Shown piece after piece: positions 1 to 9,709 of a stretch of 64,000 bases of DNA. The translations under genes were made by a program, and so were the position numbers. The notes beneath the pieces were generated by a model. It was not told where the DNA came from. It saw only the letters and a list, made by a program, of their open reading frames with translations, and did no database searches. Position 1 is the stretch's first letter; each line of letters opens with the position of its first letter. This DNA is from Piscicola geometra (taxonomy: Eukaryota; Annelida; Clitellata; Hirudinida; Piscicolidae). The DNA lies in assembly GCA_943735955.1 (NCBI GenBank), contig OX030964.1:4894099-4958098 (forward strand). Direction: 5' to 3'.

Positions 1-1841
1 GATTGTCCTGCTTACGCTCAAGTGGTCGATAAGAACAAGGGCGAGGTGGCAGCCATTTGTTACGAAGATGGTGCTTCCAGCCAAAAGACTCGATACTATC
101 TTTCCAACTCAAACAATGTTGAGATCCTATACAATGAGAACAGACCAGCAGACGGATTGCAGTTCCTATTTGCTTTTGAAGGTATTTGGAATTTATATTT
201 TTTAATATGAATTTATAGCTTCAACTGACTAACAACTTCACAACCAACATTCTGAAGCTACCGGCTGCTCAGACCTGATAGCTCCAGCAGACGCTTGGCT
301 GAAAAGGGAAGACAACAAAGCCATTGTCGGTTGCTCCGCCACTAGAATTCGTTGGCACCTCGAGTGTCATGGCAACAGATGGATTGGCGTCATCGGAAAC
401 TGTAGCTACGGTAATAACTCTTTCAAATAATATTTTTACTATTTTATATTTTTACTGTATTATATTTTTACTATATTATATTTTTACTATATTATATTTT
501 TACTACATTATATTTTTACTATTTTATATTTTTACTGTATTATATTTTTACTATATTATATTTTTACTACATTATATTTTTACTATATTATATTTTTACT
601 ATATTATATTTTTACTGTATTATATTTTTACTATATTATATTTTTACTACATTATATTTTTACTATATTATATTTTTACTGTATTATATTTTTACTATTT
701 TATATTTTTACTGTATTATATTTTTACTATATTATATTTTTACTATATTATATTTTTACTACATTATATTTTTACTGTATTATATTTTTACTATATTATA
801 TTTTTACTGTATTATATTTTTACTATATTATATTTTTACTATATTATATTTTTACTATATTATATTTTTACTATATTATATTTTTACTACATTATATTTT
901 TACTATATTATATTTTTACTATATTATATTTTTACTATATTATATTTTTACTATATTATATTTTTACTACATTATATTTTTACTGTATTATATTTTTACT
1001 ATATTATATTTTTACTATATTATATTTTTACTATATTATATTTTTACTATATTATATTTTTACTATATTATATTTTTACTGTATTATATTTTTACTACAT
1101 TATATTTTTACTATATTATATTTTTACTATATTATATTTTTACTGTATTATATTTTTACTATATTATATTTTTACTATATTATATTTTTACTGTATTATA
1201 TTTTTACTATATTATATTTTTACTATATTATATTTTTCAAAAACACTCTTCGTAGCTCATAGAGAAGAAATCATGTTTTCTGAAGTAAAAGTGCAGCCCA
1301 GAAGCAAAGTGAACAATCCCGATCAAAGTCAGTTTTCAAAAATTTTCACGTAAATAACAAAAATAATTGTATTAACAACTATTCTTCCCAGTGGTGACTG
1401 TGTTTGGCATTGTGGTTGTGGGTCTGATTCTTTGTCTTCTGATTGCTTGCATGGGCATCGTCCTTCTGAAGAGGTTGATTTATTTCTTCTTTAAAAAATA
1501 ATACACCAAACTTCCAATAAAAACCTTTTATTTTGTTTCTTTCAACATTCTACTACATCAAATCACTAGAAATTAAGTCTAAAATACATCTACTTCACCA
1601 TCACAGGTACTACGCCCTGAGCAAGATGCGTTCTTTGAAGCACCTTCCGACCAACTACAACCACATCCCCCCTGTCTATAACAACACCAACAAAAAGCCC
1701 ACCTACTACGACGTGAGCAAGAGTTGCCAGAGCGACGAGGGTGCATACTACCCTCCCGAAGGAGCCCCCCTGCAGCAGGACAACGCCCACTACTTCGAGT
1801 TGGACCAGGCTCTCGTCAACAAACAAGCTCCCAACATTTAA
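1..1841 (+). CDS. 3' part of a CUB/sushi-type single-pass membrane protein (5 exons, 5'-truncated by window)
   Basis: Exons 1-181, 258-410, 1256-1327, 1392-1473 and 1607-1841 join in one frame (phases 1,1,1,2) and give 240 residues ending in TAA. Residues 1 to about 64 look like the C-terminal half of a CUB domain (motifs SNSNNVEILY, GLQFLFAFE, a closing Cys). Residues 65-109 resemble the end of a sushi/CCP module (GCSATRIRWHLEC, then W and a final Cys in VIGNCS). Residues 137-161 form one hydrophobic span. The cytoplasmic tail (162-240) is Tyr- and Pro-rich and carries PPVY at 184-187, a PPxY motif of the kind bound by WW domains. The topology is therefore type I: ectodomain, membrane span, signalling or trafficking tail. 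The N-terminus lies outside the window. The splice sites are read by eye; the 24-residue third exon is the least certain. I do not recognise a specific named orthologue. Confidence 0.75.
429..1237. repeat. AT-rich minisatellite, 16-bp unit, about 50 copies
   Basis: A tandem array of a unit close to TATATTATATTTTTAC with four recurrent variants at positions 2-4 (TATA, TGTA, TACA, TATT). It fills almost the whole second intron (411-1255) of the CUB/sushi membrane protein gene. One frame stays open across it only because the repeat lacks stops; the resulting Tyr/Phe/Ile/Leu repeat is not a protein. Confidence 0.95.
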
Positions 1842-2046
1842 CTTCCCTGTGTTATGGCATGCTTGCTTTCTTAGAAATGCTTTTCAACTTTAATAGATGT
1901 CTTGGTCATTGTACCATTTTTTATACGAAAATGAACTATTTGCAAATGGTTTTTATATTGTTTTTAAAATTTTTGAAATAAGCGTTGCGTTGTAGCCCAC
2001 AAGGATCCTCCTATTTCTATTTACTAGATGTGTCAGAACTGAAACA

Positions 2047-2052
2047 AATAAA
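2047..2052 (+). promoter_or_regulatory. Candidate polyadenylation signal AATAAA
   Basis: AATAAA lies 206 bases after the stop codon of the CUB/sushi membrane protein gene, a usual distance for a short 3' UTR. Such hexamers are common by chance in AT-rich DNA. Confidence 0.5.
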
Positions 2053-2104
2053 TGGAAGATAATCTATTAATTTTGTCATTAAGTTTTTTGGGGATAATAT
2101 TTTG

Positions 2105-2226
2105 AATGCCAAAGTGGTAGAGAATTCAGCCTTTGGATTCAGCAGCGTCTGGTGAATCATTTATAAAATTAACAAAAACGAGTGGTTCAATGACTGATAC
2201 CAGAGGTATTCGACCCAGGTTCCATT
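2105..2226 (+). repeat. tRNA-like relic (possible SINE head)
   Basis: The stretch GCCAAAGTGGTAGAG resembles a tRNA D-arm/A-box. It is followed by an arm-like segment and, after an intervening AT-rich stretch of about 70 bases, by GGTATTCGACCC, which resembles a B-box. The spacing is too long for a functional tRNA. A degraded tRNA-derived short interspersed element is the simplest reading. Confidence 0.35.
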
Positions 2227-2229
2227 TTT

Positions 2230-4640
2230 GTCTTGTTCTTTTTAATTTTTCGATTTTCTTCTTATTTAGTTGCATTTATTATTTATTCATATTTTATTTT
2301 CCCATTTTTTATAATTTAATAAACAAGAATTTATCGAATTTTTTCAACAAGTTCGTGTGTATAAATGATTTACCCTAATCTTACTCAGTACCTTTGCCTA
2401 GTCATTCATCGTAGAGACTAATTGGATCAAAATTGACATCATATTAAGAATTCCAAAGAAATTGCTTTCTGTAGTAACGAACTCAATATTTCTGATAGTC
2501 GAATTAAGTATAAAAAAACGGGAAATCTTACTGATGAGATTTGAGCTTTTCTTTTATTAAATGCTAAATGTTTGGTCACATTCAAACAGCCTCACTCTGA
2601 TGAATTCCTACAAACGCCATCTAACGACTGAACACGAGCATGCTTCACAACACTAAATTCTATCATTTAATAACCCATGTGCGTTGAAACTAAATGAAAA
2701 AATTAACTCTAAGATTAGTTTAGAAAAATTCCTTGACGTAACAAATAGAGATTTATTGTCATTGCTCGAAGGCTGGAAACTTAAAATTTTGATTAATTTC
2801 AAACTCATAAATTAATAAGTGAAGTTTGTGGTCTTTTTAATTCATTTTAGAAAATTTTTTTTTCTAGTTTTTTATATTTTAATAATCTCACTGAACTTTC
2901 TTATATTTGAAGTAAATTATTTTAACGCAGTATTTCAGCAAAATTCACCGTTTTTCAAGCTATAAACGAAATTTCTATTTTATTTCATCTTTTCACATAT
3001 TCTCCCAAAGCTCGACAAAACCCTTTTCCCTTCTTCCTCCCTCCATAACTATTGTCCATTCACACACTACGTTAGTCACATTCAAAGGATATAATTAATC
3101 GAACATTGGCGTGAGCGTCATTAATACGCGAACATTCTTAAGAAAGTAAATTGAGCGTTTAAATTCTGTCGTCGTGTCTTTCTTATTCCCTGAGTAGAAA
3201 GCGCACAGGTGCTTGTGGTGAGGTTTTAGGATGCCGAGTGTGGAAGAATAAGGGGAAGTGGTGGTGTGAAAAGATTATGGATGGAACTACTGTGCAGAAG
3301 GATTACTATAGGTGAGATCTAGGTGATGTTGAGAAATGTAGCGATGAAAATAAATTAACAAGAAAGCAACGAGTTCAAACTTCGCAGTGCAATTTGAGAA
3401 ATAAGAATTTTTAATTTTATTGAGTTTTTAAACTTTAAAAACAATAAGTCCAACTAAATAAATGTCTGAAAAAAATGATGTATGTCTTTAAAATGCATTG
3501 TAAGTTGACTGAGCAGTTTATAAAGAGCACGTCTCAAAGTCGTAAGTTTTCTTCCTTTCTGCATCCGTTGTCGCTGGAGCTGGGTTAAAGAAAAGCTGTT
3601 CACGAGTTCTCCAAGCATATTTTTTCTTGAATTTTATTTCTTTATTTATTGCCTAAAAACAAACTCCACTGATGATCATAACCAGAGTGGTGAAATAGAG
3701 TTTTAATGATTATGATAATAAGGATGAATTTATAAAAAAAGAAAGACTAGAGTGGTTCTTAATGTAATACTTTAAATGAAAGTATTATAATTTTGCTTTC
3801 ATACTCTCTCCTGTGTTGCCAATTATTCAAGTACAATTTCGTGAAAAAGTAAAATTGTGAACTAAAATCTAAAGTTAAAAAATTATTATTTAATTCTTGG
3901 CTTAACGACGACACCATCAGCGTACACAACAAAATCCTTTAAAAATATGTAAAAACTTCTAAAATGTTACTGATATTTTGAACAATGTAAGAAATAGAAA
4001 GCAGATGTTTTTTCCAAAACCGATTTTTCTCCAATGTTAAGTCCTGAGCGTGCATTGAGTGTGAGTGCTAATGACCAAAAATGGAAACAAATTACTCTTT
4101 GCATGCAGACATGTACTGTTGCATGGATGGGTTTGACTCATGTTTATTGTGAAAATGATTTTTTAATGAACAAACGGATAGAAGGAATTTGAATAAATGA
4201 ATGAATGAATTAATTAATTAATTAATAGATGAAAAAAGTAAGATGAATGGCTAGATTGAATATATTCATAATTGAGTATTTCTACATACGCAAGAATAAA
4301 TTGATAGCAGTTCCATCAAAAAGTTCTGCTTCAAAACTCTTTAAAGAGCTTCAACTCACGAAAAAAATAGAAAGAAAACATCTTTCAGTGAAATCACGAA
4401 GGGCTAAACAGAGAAGTGAGTGTGAGTCTTAGAAAAGTTTTCCTTGCATGCACTAACAGGTTACGTAAGGTTTATGGGTCTTTAATTGCTTAGAATTCTG
4501 TAACATTGAAATGACATTTTAAACTATCTCAGAGTTACACACTTCATCAGAACATCAAGGAATCAATCATCTACTCCTGTTACTCTTTCCGTTCTAATTG
4601 AAGTTTTAATACATTTTAAACATACAAACCAAAAAAATGA
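2230..4640. other. Non-coding AT-rich stretch
   Basis: No open frame with protein-like composition and no convincing exon was seen on either strand. It contains homopolymer A/T runs and a short ATTA/GAAT-type tetranucleotide tract around 4196-4226. Confidence 0.6.
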
Positions 4641-4670
4641 TGATTTCTGGAAAGATGAAGATGTCGAAAA

Positions 4671-4748
4671 TAATGATGATGATGTTGAAGGTAATGATGA
4701 TGATGTTGGAGGTAATGATGATGATGTTGGAGGTAATGATGATGATGC
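4671..4748. repeat. 21-bp tandem repeat (GTAATGATGATGATGTTGGAG)n
   Basis: About three and a half copies of a GATGATG-rich unit. It is one of several imperfect ATG/GAT-rich tracts in this part of the window (also 4989-5098 and 6199-6310). The acidic or Met-rich frames through these tracts have no support as genes. Confidence 0.8.
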
Positions 4749-5470
4749 GAGGACAGTTTTACGCGATGTGACTTATATTGAGGGCGTCATTTGGCGCTCA
4801 ATTTGTCACTTTAATATGAAGAATATCGAGAAAACTTTCAATCCACTTAGTCATTCGAAATTAAAAATAGAGAAAAATGCATTTTCTCCAAGTGCACGTA
4901 TAAGGGAGTATAAATGATGAGTGAAATATGGATTATGAATTTGATTTTAATGAGTCTTGATAATTATGAATATGGTTATCCAATGTTGTTGATGAGGACG
5001 ATGATGATAACAAGGATGTTAACAATGATGATGATAGTGATGATGATGAAGGTGATGATGATGAGGGTGATGATGATGGTTGTGATGATGATGATTGCAT
5101 TTTAAAAATGCAGCGAGAATGGTGAAGCAATGAGGATTGATTGAGAGACATTATAGAAGGCTTAACAAATGCTGTAGTGCTTAGTTGAAATGTTTTGTTT
5201 TAGGAAATAAAATAACTAGCACAATCACTTTAAAGTTTTTCCAAAAAGCTTTCTCTGGAAAAAAAGTACTTTTTAAAAACAAATGTTATAAATTAACATT
5301 GTTTTTAGCTTCGAAAAACTTTATAATACTAACTTTATGTTTTTAGACCTGATAGACCGATAACTTTGTAAAACCTTTGAATCTCGAAAAAAGTCTTTCT
5401 TTAATGATTTAAAATTATTTTTAAAATAATTCAAATTAGCAAACTAGTGAAGCTTAGCCTTCAGGTGAAC

Positions 5471-5587
5471 GGGCAGGTTGTTGAAGGACTGAAGAGCGGT
5501 TGGAACACTTTTAAGACTATGCAATTGCTGACGCCTGGAACTGCATGCGTCCTAAAAGTGGACAACAGACTCTTTCTTTTGTGCGTT
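5471..5587 (+). ncRNA. Hairpin element, copy 1 (pre-miRNA-like; paired with 6995-7111)
   Basis: This 117-bp block recurs at 6995-7111 with a single mismatch, while the flanks are unrelated. It folds on itself: 5519-5523 (ATGCA) pairs with 5542-5546 (TGCAT), 5515-5517 with 5549-5551, 5506-5513 (CACTTTTA) with 5553-5560 (TAAAAGTG), and 5499-5503 with 5563-5566 with one bulged G. This leaves an 18-base loop and about 20 base pairs over 68 bases, the size of an animal microRNA precursor. Alternatives are a small foldback transposon or a recently duplicated exon, because one + frame is open and is flanked by CAG and GTGCGT. The strand is arbitrary. No known microRNA was recognised. Confidence 0.4.
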
Positions 5588-6032
5588 AAACGATTCTTTT
5601 TTATTTTATTTTTTCTATTTTAAATAACTATAAGTATTGGTATTTAATTTTTTTTAAATAATAGTATTTTTGTGGTTCATGTTGAATTTTATGAATCGTA
5701 TGTAATCCATATTAATAATACTTTTTTTTGCTACTACAGATAAAATATTTGAAAATATAATCAAATAAGATGAAACATTTAATACAAAAAAATCAAAGTT
5801 AATTAAATTATTTTAATTTATATATAATTTAATTGTATTAATCCCATACAAATTCATGATTAAATTTGACAGATTTTCCCGAATCAGTTGTACATTTTTC
5901 AAAACATGTATTTAAAAAAATATTAATATAATAAACTAAAGAAATGTAATTATAGAAATTGTCTAGGCCTGGTAATATTACAAGGCACGAGTTTGAAATG
6001 TTGCTTTCGAGCAAACTAAAATGAATTTTAGG

Positions 6033-6177
6033 CATTTTTAAAATGAGCTGGATGAGCAACGCAAAAGGATGGCCGCCTCTTTCCTCGAAGGAGCTTCGCA
6101 GGGCCACCATCAACGAGCCAAAAGAGCAGATGATTGCTGTCTCATCGTTTCTAATTTCTTCTCCAACAGCCGAATAG
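6033..6177 (+). other. Isolated exon candidate, coding potential on both strands
   Basis: A less AT-rich island. On + there is an AG at 6031-6032, an open frame with ATG at 6043 (44 residues, starting MSWMSNAKGWPPLSSKELR), and TAG at 6175-6177 directly before a donor-like GTGAAG. On the minus strand a different protein-like frame is also open (SAVGEEIRNDETAIICSFG and onward). I cannot choose between strands and see no linked exons. Confidence 0.25.
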
Positions 6178-6198
6178 GTGAAGGAATTGATGATTATG

Positions 6199-6310
6199 AG
6201 GATGATGATGATGATGAAGGTGATGATGATGATGATGAGAGTGATGATGATGATGATGAGGGTTATGATGATGAAGATGATAAAGATGATAAAGATGATG
6301 ATGATGATAT
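6199..6310. repeat. Imperfect (GAT)n tract
   Basis: A GATGATGATG-rich run with AAAGATGATAAAGATG interruptions, immediately downstream of the 6.1-kb exon candidate. The acidic + frame through it is typical of translated trinucleotide repeat. Confidence 0.85.
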
Positions 6311-6994
6311 AATAAATGCTCTTGTTGAAGAAGTTAGTTTTAAAAAGCCATCTGAAAAATTTGTGTGTGTGAAAAGATGCCGTGACCGACTCTTCTTTAT
6401 CTTGCAATGTTTAATTACATTATAATTTAATTTGAAAACAAACAAATTTTAAATTATTATTAAAGTTTTAATTAACTTTTTTTGTAATTCAGCACTCTAT
6501 GAAATAGTTTTATTGAAGAATATTATGAAAAAAACTATTTTAAAGTCTTAGCATACACTTTATCATTGACTTAACTTTAGAAAATGTTTGAAACAGAAAA
6601 CTAAAAATTAAAAAGAGATTTAAATGTTTTTTATAAAAATAAAAAATTGGAAATTTAGCTTTTTTGTTTATAGACTTTTTTCGGAACGATTGACACAAAC
6701 ACCTGTATTGGTGAACTCTTAAATTTTCGTTCCATACAAACATATAAAAATGAAATTTTTATTATTAAATTTTTTATTTAAACTATTTTTAAATAAGCAG
6801 TGAATCCTACGTCATCCAAATTCTCTAGCACTATCTAAGTCATTTTTCCGACGAAAAAATTTCCTTTATAAAAACAAACACACAAGAAAGTCGTTTAGAA
6901 TGAATAAATATTAGTAATCAATAATGAAAAACGAATTAGAGGAATAGTGTATATGGATGAAAGGGAGAATGAGAATATGGGTCGACAGTTGCAT

Positions 6995-7111
6995 GGGCAG
7001 GTTGTTGAAGGACTGAAGAGCGGTTGGAACACTTTTAAGACTATGCAATTGCTGACGCCTGGAACTGCATGCGTCCTAAAAGTGGACAACAGACTCTTTC
7101 TTCTGTGCGTT
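6995..7111 (+). ncRNA. Hairpin element, copy 2 (pre-miRNA-like; paired with 5471-5587)
   Basis: This block is identical to 5471-5587 over 117 bases except for one T/C difference near the 3' end, and it has the same self-complementary arms. Upstream and downstream sequence does not match copy 1, so the unit of duplication is the hairpin block itself. The 1.5-kb spacing in the same orientation fits either a clustered microRNA pair or two insertions of a small element. Confidence 0.4.
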
Positions 7112-7304
7112 TTAATGTTTTTTATTAAAAGTATTAATTTATTTATTATTATTTTTTTGTCAATTTCATAGTTATTTACTATTTATTTGAATAACATTTT
7201 AAAAATTATAATCTTGAACTTAACTTTATTTAAAAGAAGGATAAGTCAGTAAATATCACAAATCAATTTCTTGAAGCGACTTTTCTATCGCTAGCAGCCA
7301 CAAT

Positions 7305-7468
7305 ACCACCACAACAACACTTCCACCACAACAACACTACCACCACAACAACACTACCACCACAACAACACTTCTACCACAACAACACTTCCACCACAAC
7401 AACACTTCCACCACAACAACACTACCACCACAACAACACTACCACCACAACAACACCACCACCACAAG
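7305..7468. repeat. 18-bp minisatellite (CCACCACAACAACACTAC)n
   Basis: About nine imperfect copies of a CCACCACAACAACAC-based unit alternating CTAC and CTTC ends. No gene is attached to it. Confidence 0.9.
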
Positions 7469-7479
7469 CACACAAACGA

Positions 7480-8817
7480 AGCTAATCACGTCCCAATAAT
7501 GCTCCTTTCTCTACGTGCCAACTTGCATCTTACCAAATGCCATATTCTTGTGTTTTTATTAATACGATAGGTTCCTGCTTGTATCCGTTACATATCTTAT
7601 CTGGGTCTATTTTATATCTGTCATTACAAAAGTTTATTTTTTGGAAAAAAGTTAAAGTTGAAAAATGCTTAAAATTCAAATGAATGTTTGAGAAAAAAAC
7701 CCTTAAGTAATTGATGGTTTTAGATGCAAATATTATTTATACTTTTTAAGTTTATACAACTATTTTAATGTTTTTCAAATTAAGTCCATAATTAAATAAA
7801 ACTAAATTTTTATTCTATTTTTTTGGTAATTAAAAAGTTGTTTTTCTTAATCAATAATGATGGGTAAACCAAGAAATAGCATTGTAATCGTTCCTTATGA
7901 TGAAATTCTAAGCTTTCAGCTCATCGACAAAAAAAGTATCGTGTTTGAAATAATTATTAAAACAATTTTTTCAAAAGATTCTTTTGCAGTACTACTGTAG
8001 TACGGCAAAAGTAGCAGTGGCGAGCCTCTGCGACTTTGTTTGACAAAATGTGTTAGCATTAAACAGAGAAAAACATTATTTCTGAAAAATATTTTTTTTG
8101 ATGAATAAAGTTACATGTCAAAATGTTCGTGAAAAATGTTTAAAGTGAAACTTGTTTTTCCCTTAAAACAACAAATACTTACATAATTTAATAAAAGTAA
8201 AAAAACATAAATTTCTTAAAATTTTATACTTTGAAAAGTTTAAATTACTATTTTCGCAAAACCGTTTTCACCATAAAACTTGGAAAAGATAGATACAGTT
8301 GGAAGTTTTATGTAGTGGTATCGTAATAAAATGTTTCTTTTTAATTTGGCATTGATTTAGTTGTTCAAACAGAGTTTTGTTTTTTATATAGCTTTTTAGA
8401 AAAATACTACACAATAATCAATTTCTTCGAAGAACTAATTTTGAAAAAATTGGCAGTGGTATTAGTAGTGAGATGTTTAATTTTAAAACCAAATTTGATA
8501 CCTTAGTGCAAAAAAAATTTCATTAACAATACGAAAAAATCTTCGAATAATTCTTTCAAATAACAAAACGGAAATCTCAAAACACGTAACAATGATCAAA
8601 TTGAAAATTGAGATTTTATCAAAAAAGAACTATTATGAAATGGAAAAACAAAAATTTGAAAAGAGATATTTAAAAGATGCTGAAAGGATAGTTATAAAAC
8701 TGGAAATACGGATATAGACATCTTGTAAAAAGCCTATCACATCCGGGAGTATCCGTTTCAAGGCAACATATTTACTTCGTATCAAAATTCTATCTCAATT
8801 AACTAGGATTACAATTT
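7480..8817. other. Non-coding AT-rich stretch
   Basis: No exon or RNA gene was recognised. All open frames are short and of low complexity. Confidence 0.6.
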
Positions 8818-8821
8818 TTAA

Positions 8822-8998
8822 AATTCTACTACTACTTCTACTACTTCTAATACTACTATTACTATTACTACCTTTACTACTAGTACTACTATTTTTACTA
8901 CTAGTAATATTAAAAATATTACTACTATTTTTACTACTATTTTTTAACAATATTACTATTAATACTATTAATAAAAGTATTTTTGTTTTAAATACTAG
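8822..8998. repeat. Imperfect (TAC/TAT)n trinucleotide tract
   Basis: ACTACTACTTCTACTAC-like sequence grading into ATTACTATT. A Ser/Asn-rich minus-strand frame across it is a translated repeat, not a gene. Confidence 0.85.
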
Positions 8999-9179
8999 TA
9001 AATGTTTCAGTAAAAAATACATTTCTTTTTAATTGAGTATCTGAGATGCAGTTACAACTACCTGCGACACTTATTGAAAAGCAAAAGACATTTTCGATAA
9101 AAAGAAATGAGATTTTGAATAACAAATCTTCTACTTTAATAATTTAAGAACTCTTCGAAAGAATGGAAAACAAACTCAC

Positions 9180-9254
9180 AATCAGGCTCAGGAAACCACT
9201 CAATTTCCTTTGAATTCTCTCGCCAGTTAATTCCCATCTCCTTTATGCATCTAG
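9180..9254 (-). CDS. Isolated 75-bp internal exon candidate (phase 1-1)
   Basis: On the minus strand a good acceptor (pyrimidine-rich, ...CATTTCAG at 9255-9256) is followed by an open frame of about 25 residues (RCIKEMGINWREN, then SKEIEWFPEPD) and a consensus donor GTGAGT just below 9180. Phase 1 in and out makes it a symmetric cassette. Composition is clearly protein-like compared with its surroundings. I found no phase-compatible neighbouring exon with certainty, so the parent gene is unknown. It may be a remnant or part of a long-intron gene spanning the 9-20 kb region. Confidence 0.4.
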
Positions 9255-9709
9255 CTGAAATGGAAAGATAGTAAAATGGAAAAAAAATCCATGAAAGATG
9301 GAGTGGGAACTGTTTAACAAATCGGTGGTTGGTGGTTATGCTGTAGGTAAGAAAGGTAAATTTTGTTGGATGATTGGTATGTTGGAAAAGTGGTAAGATG
9401 GTTGGTTGGGTAGATGAGAGGCTTGGTGTGTTCATCAAGCTTTCGAATGCGAAAACATGGCTAATAAATGTTGTGCAAAGATTAGCACCCTGTCTCTATT
9501 TGCCTCCTCGCAAACAGTCAAAGTGCCTAGTATTATGATAACAAAAAAGACACTTAAGGATGTGGTAATGCGGCATGCACGCTTTCTTTTAATTATTTTT
9601 CAAATGTGTATCTTTGTTATCAAAGCTTTCAAAAAGAGAATGATGGTAGTGCAAGTGTGTGTTTGTTTGTGTGAGTGTGTTTTTGTGTGTTTTTTTGTGT
9701 GAGTGTGTG

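Noticed and set aside
324..1262. 312-residue open frame of Tyr/Phe/Ile/Leu repeats on +
   Set aside because: It is a translated AT minisatellite lying in an intron; the repeat simply lacks stop codons.
4914..5151. Met-rich (+) and Ser-rich (-) frames
   Set aside because: They are translated ATGATG repeat with no splice or start context.
7305..7468. CRISPR-like regular repeats
   Set aside because: The units are contiguous without unique spacers, and the genome is eukaryotic. The same holds for all tandem arrays here.
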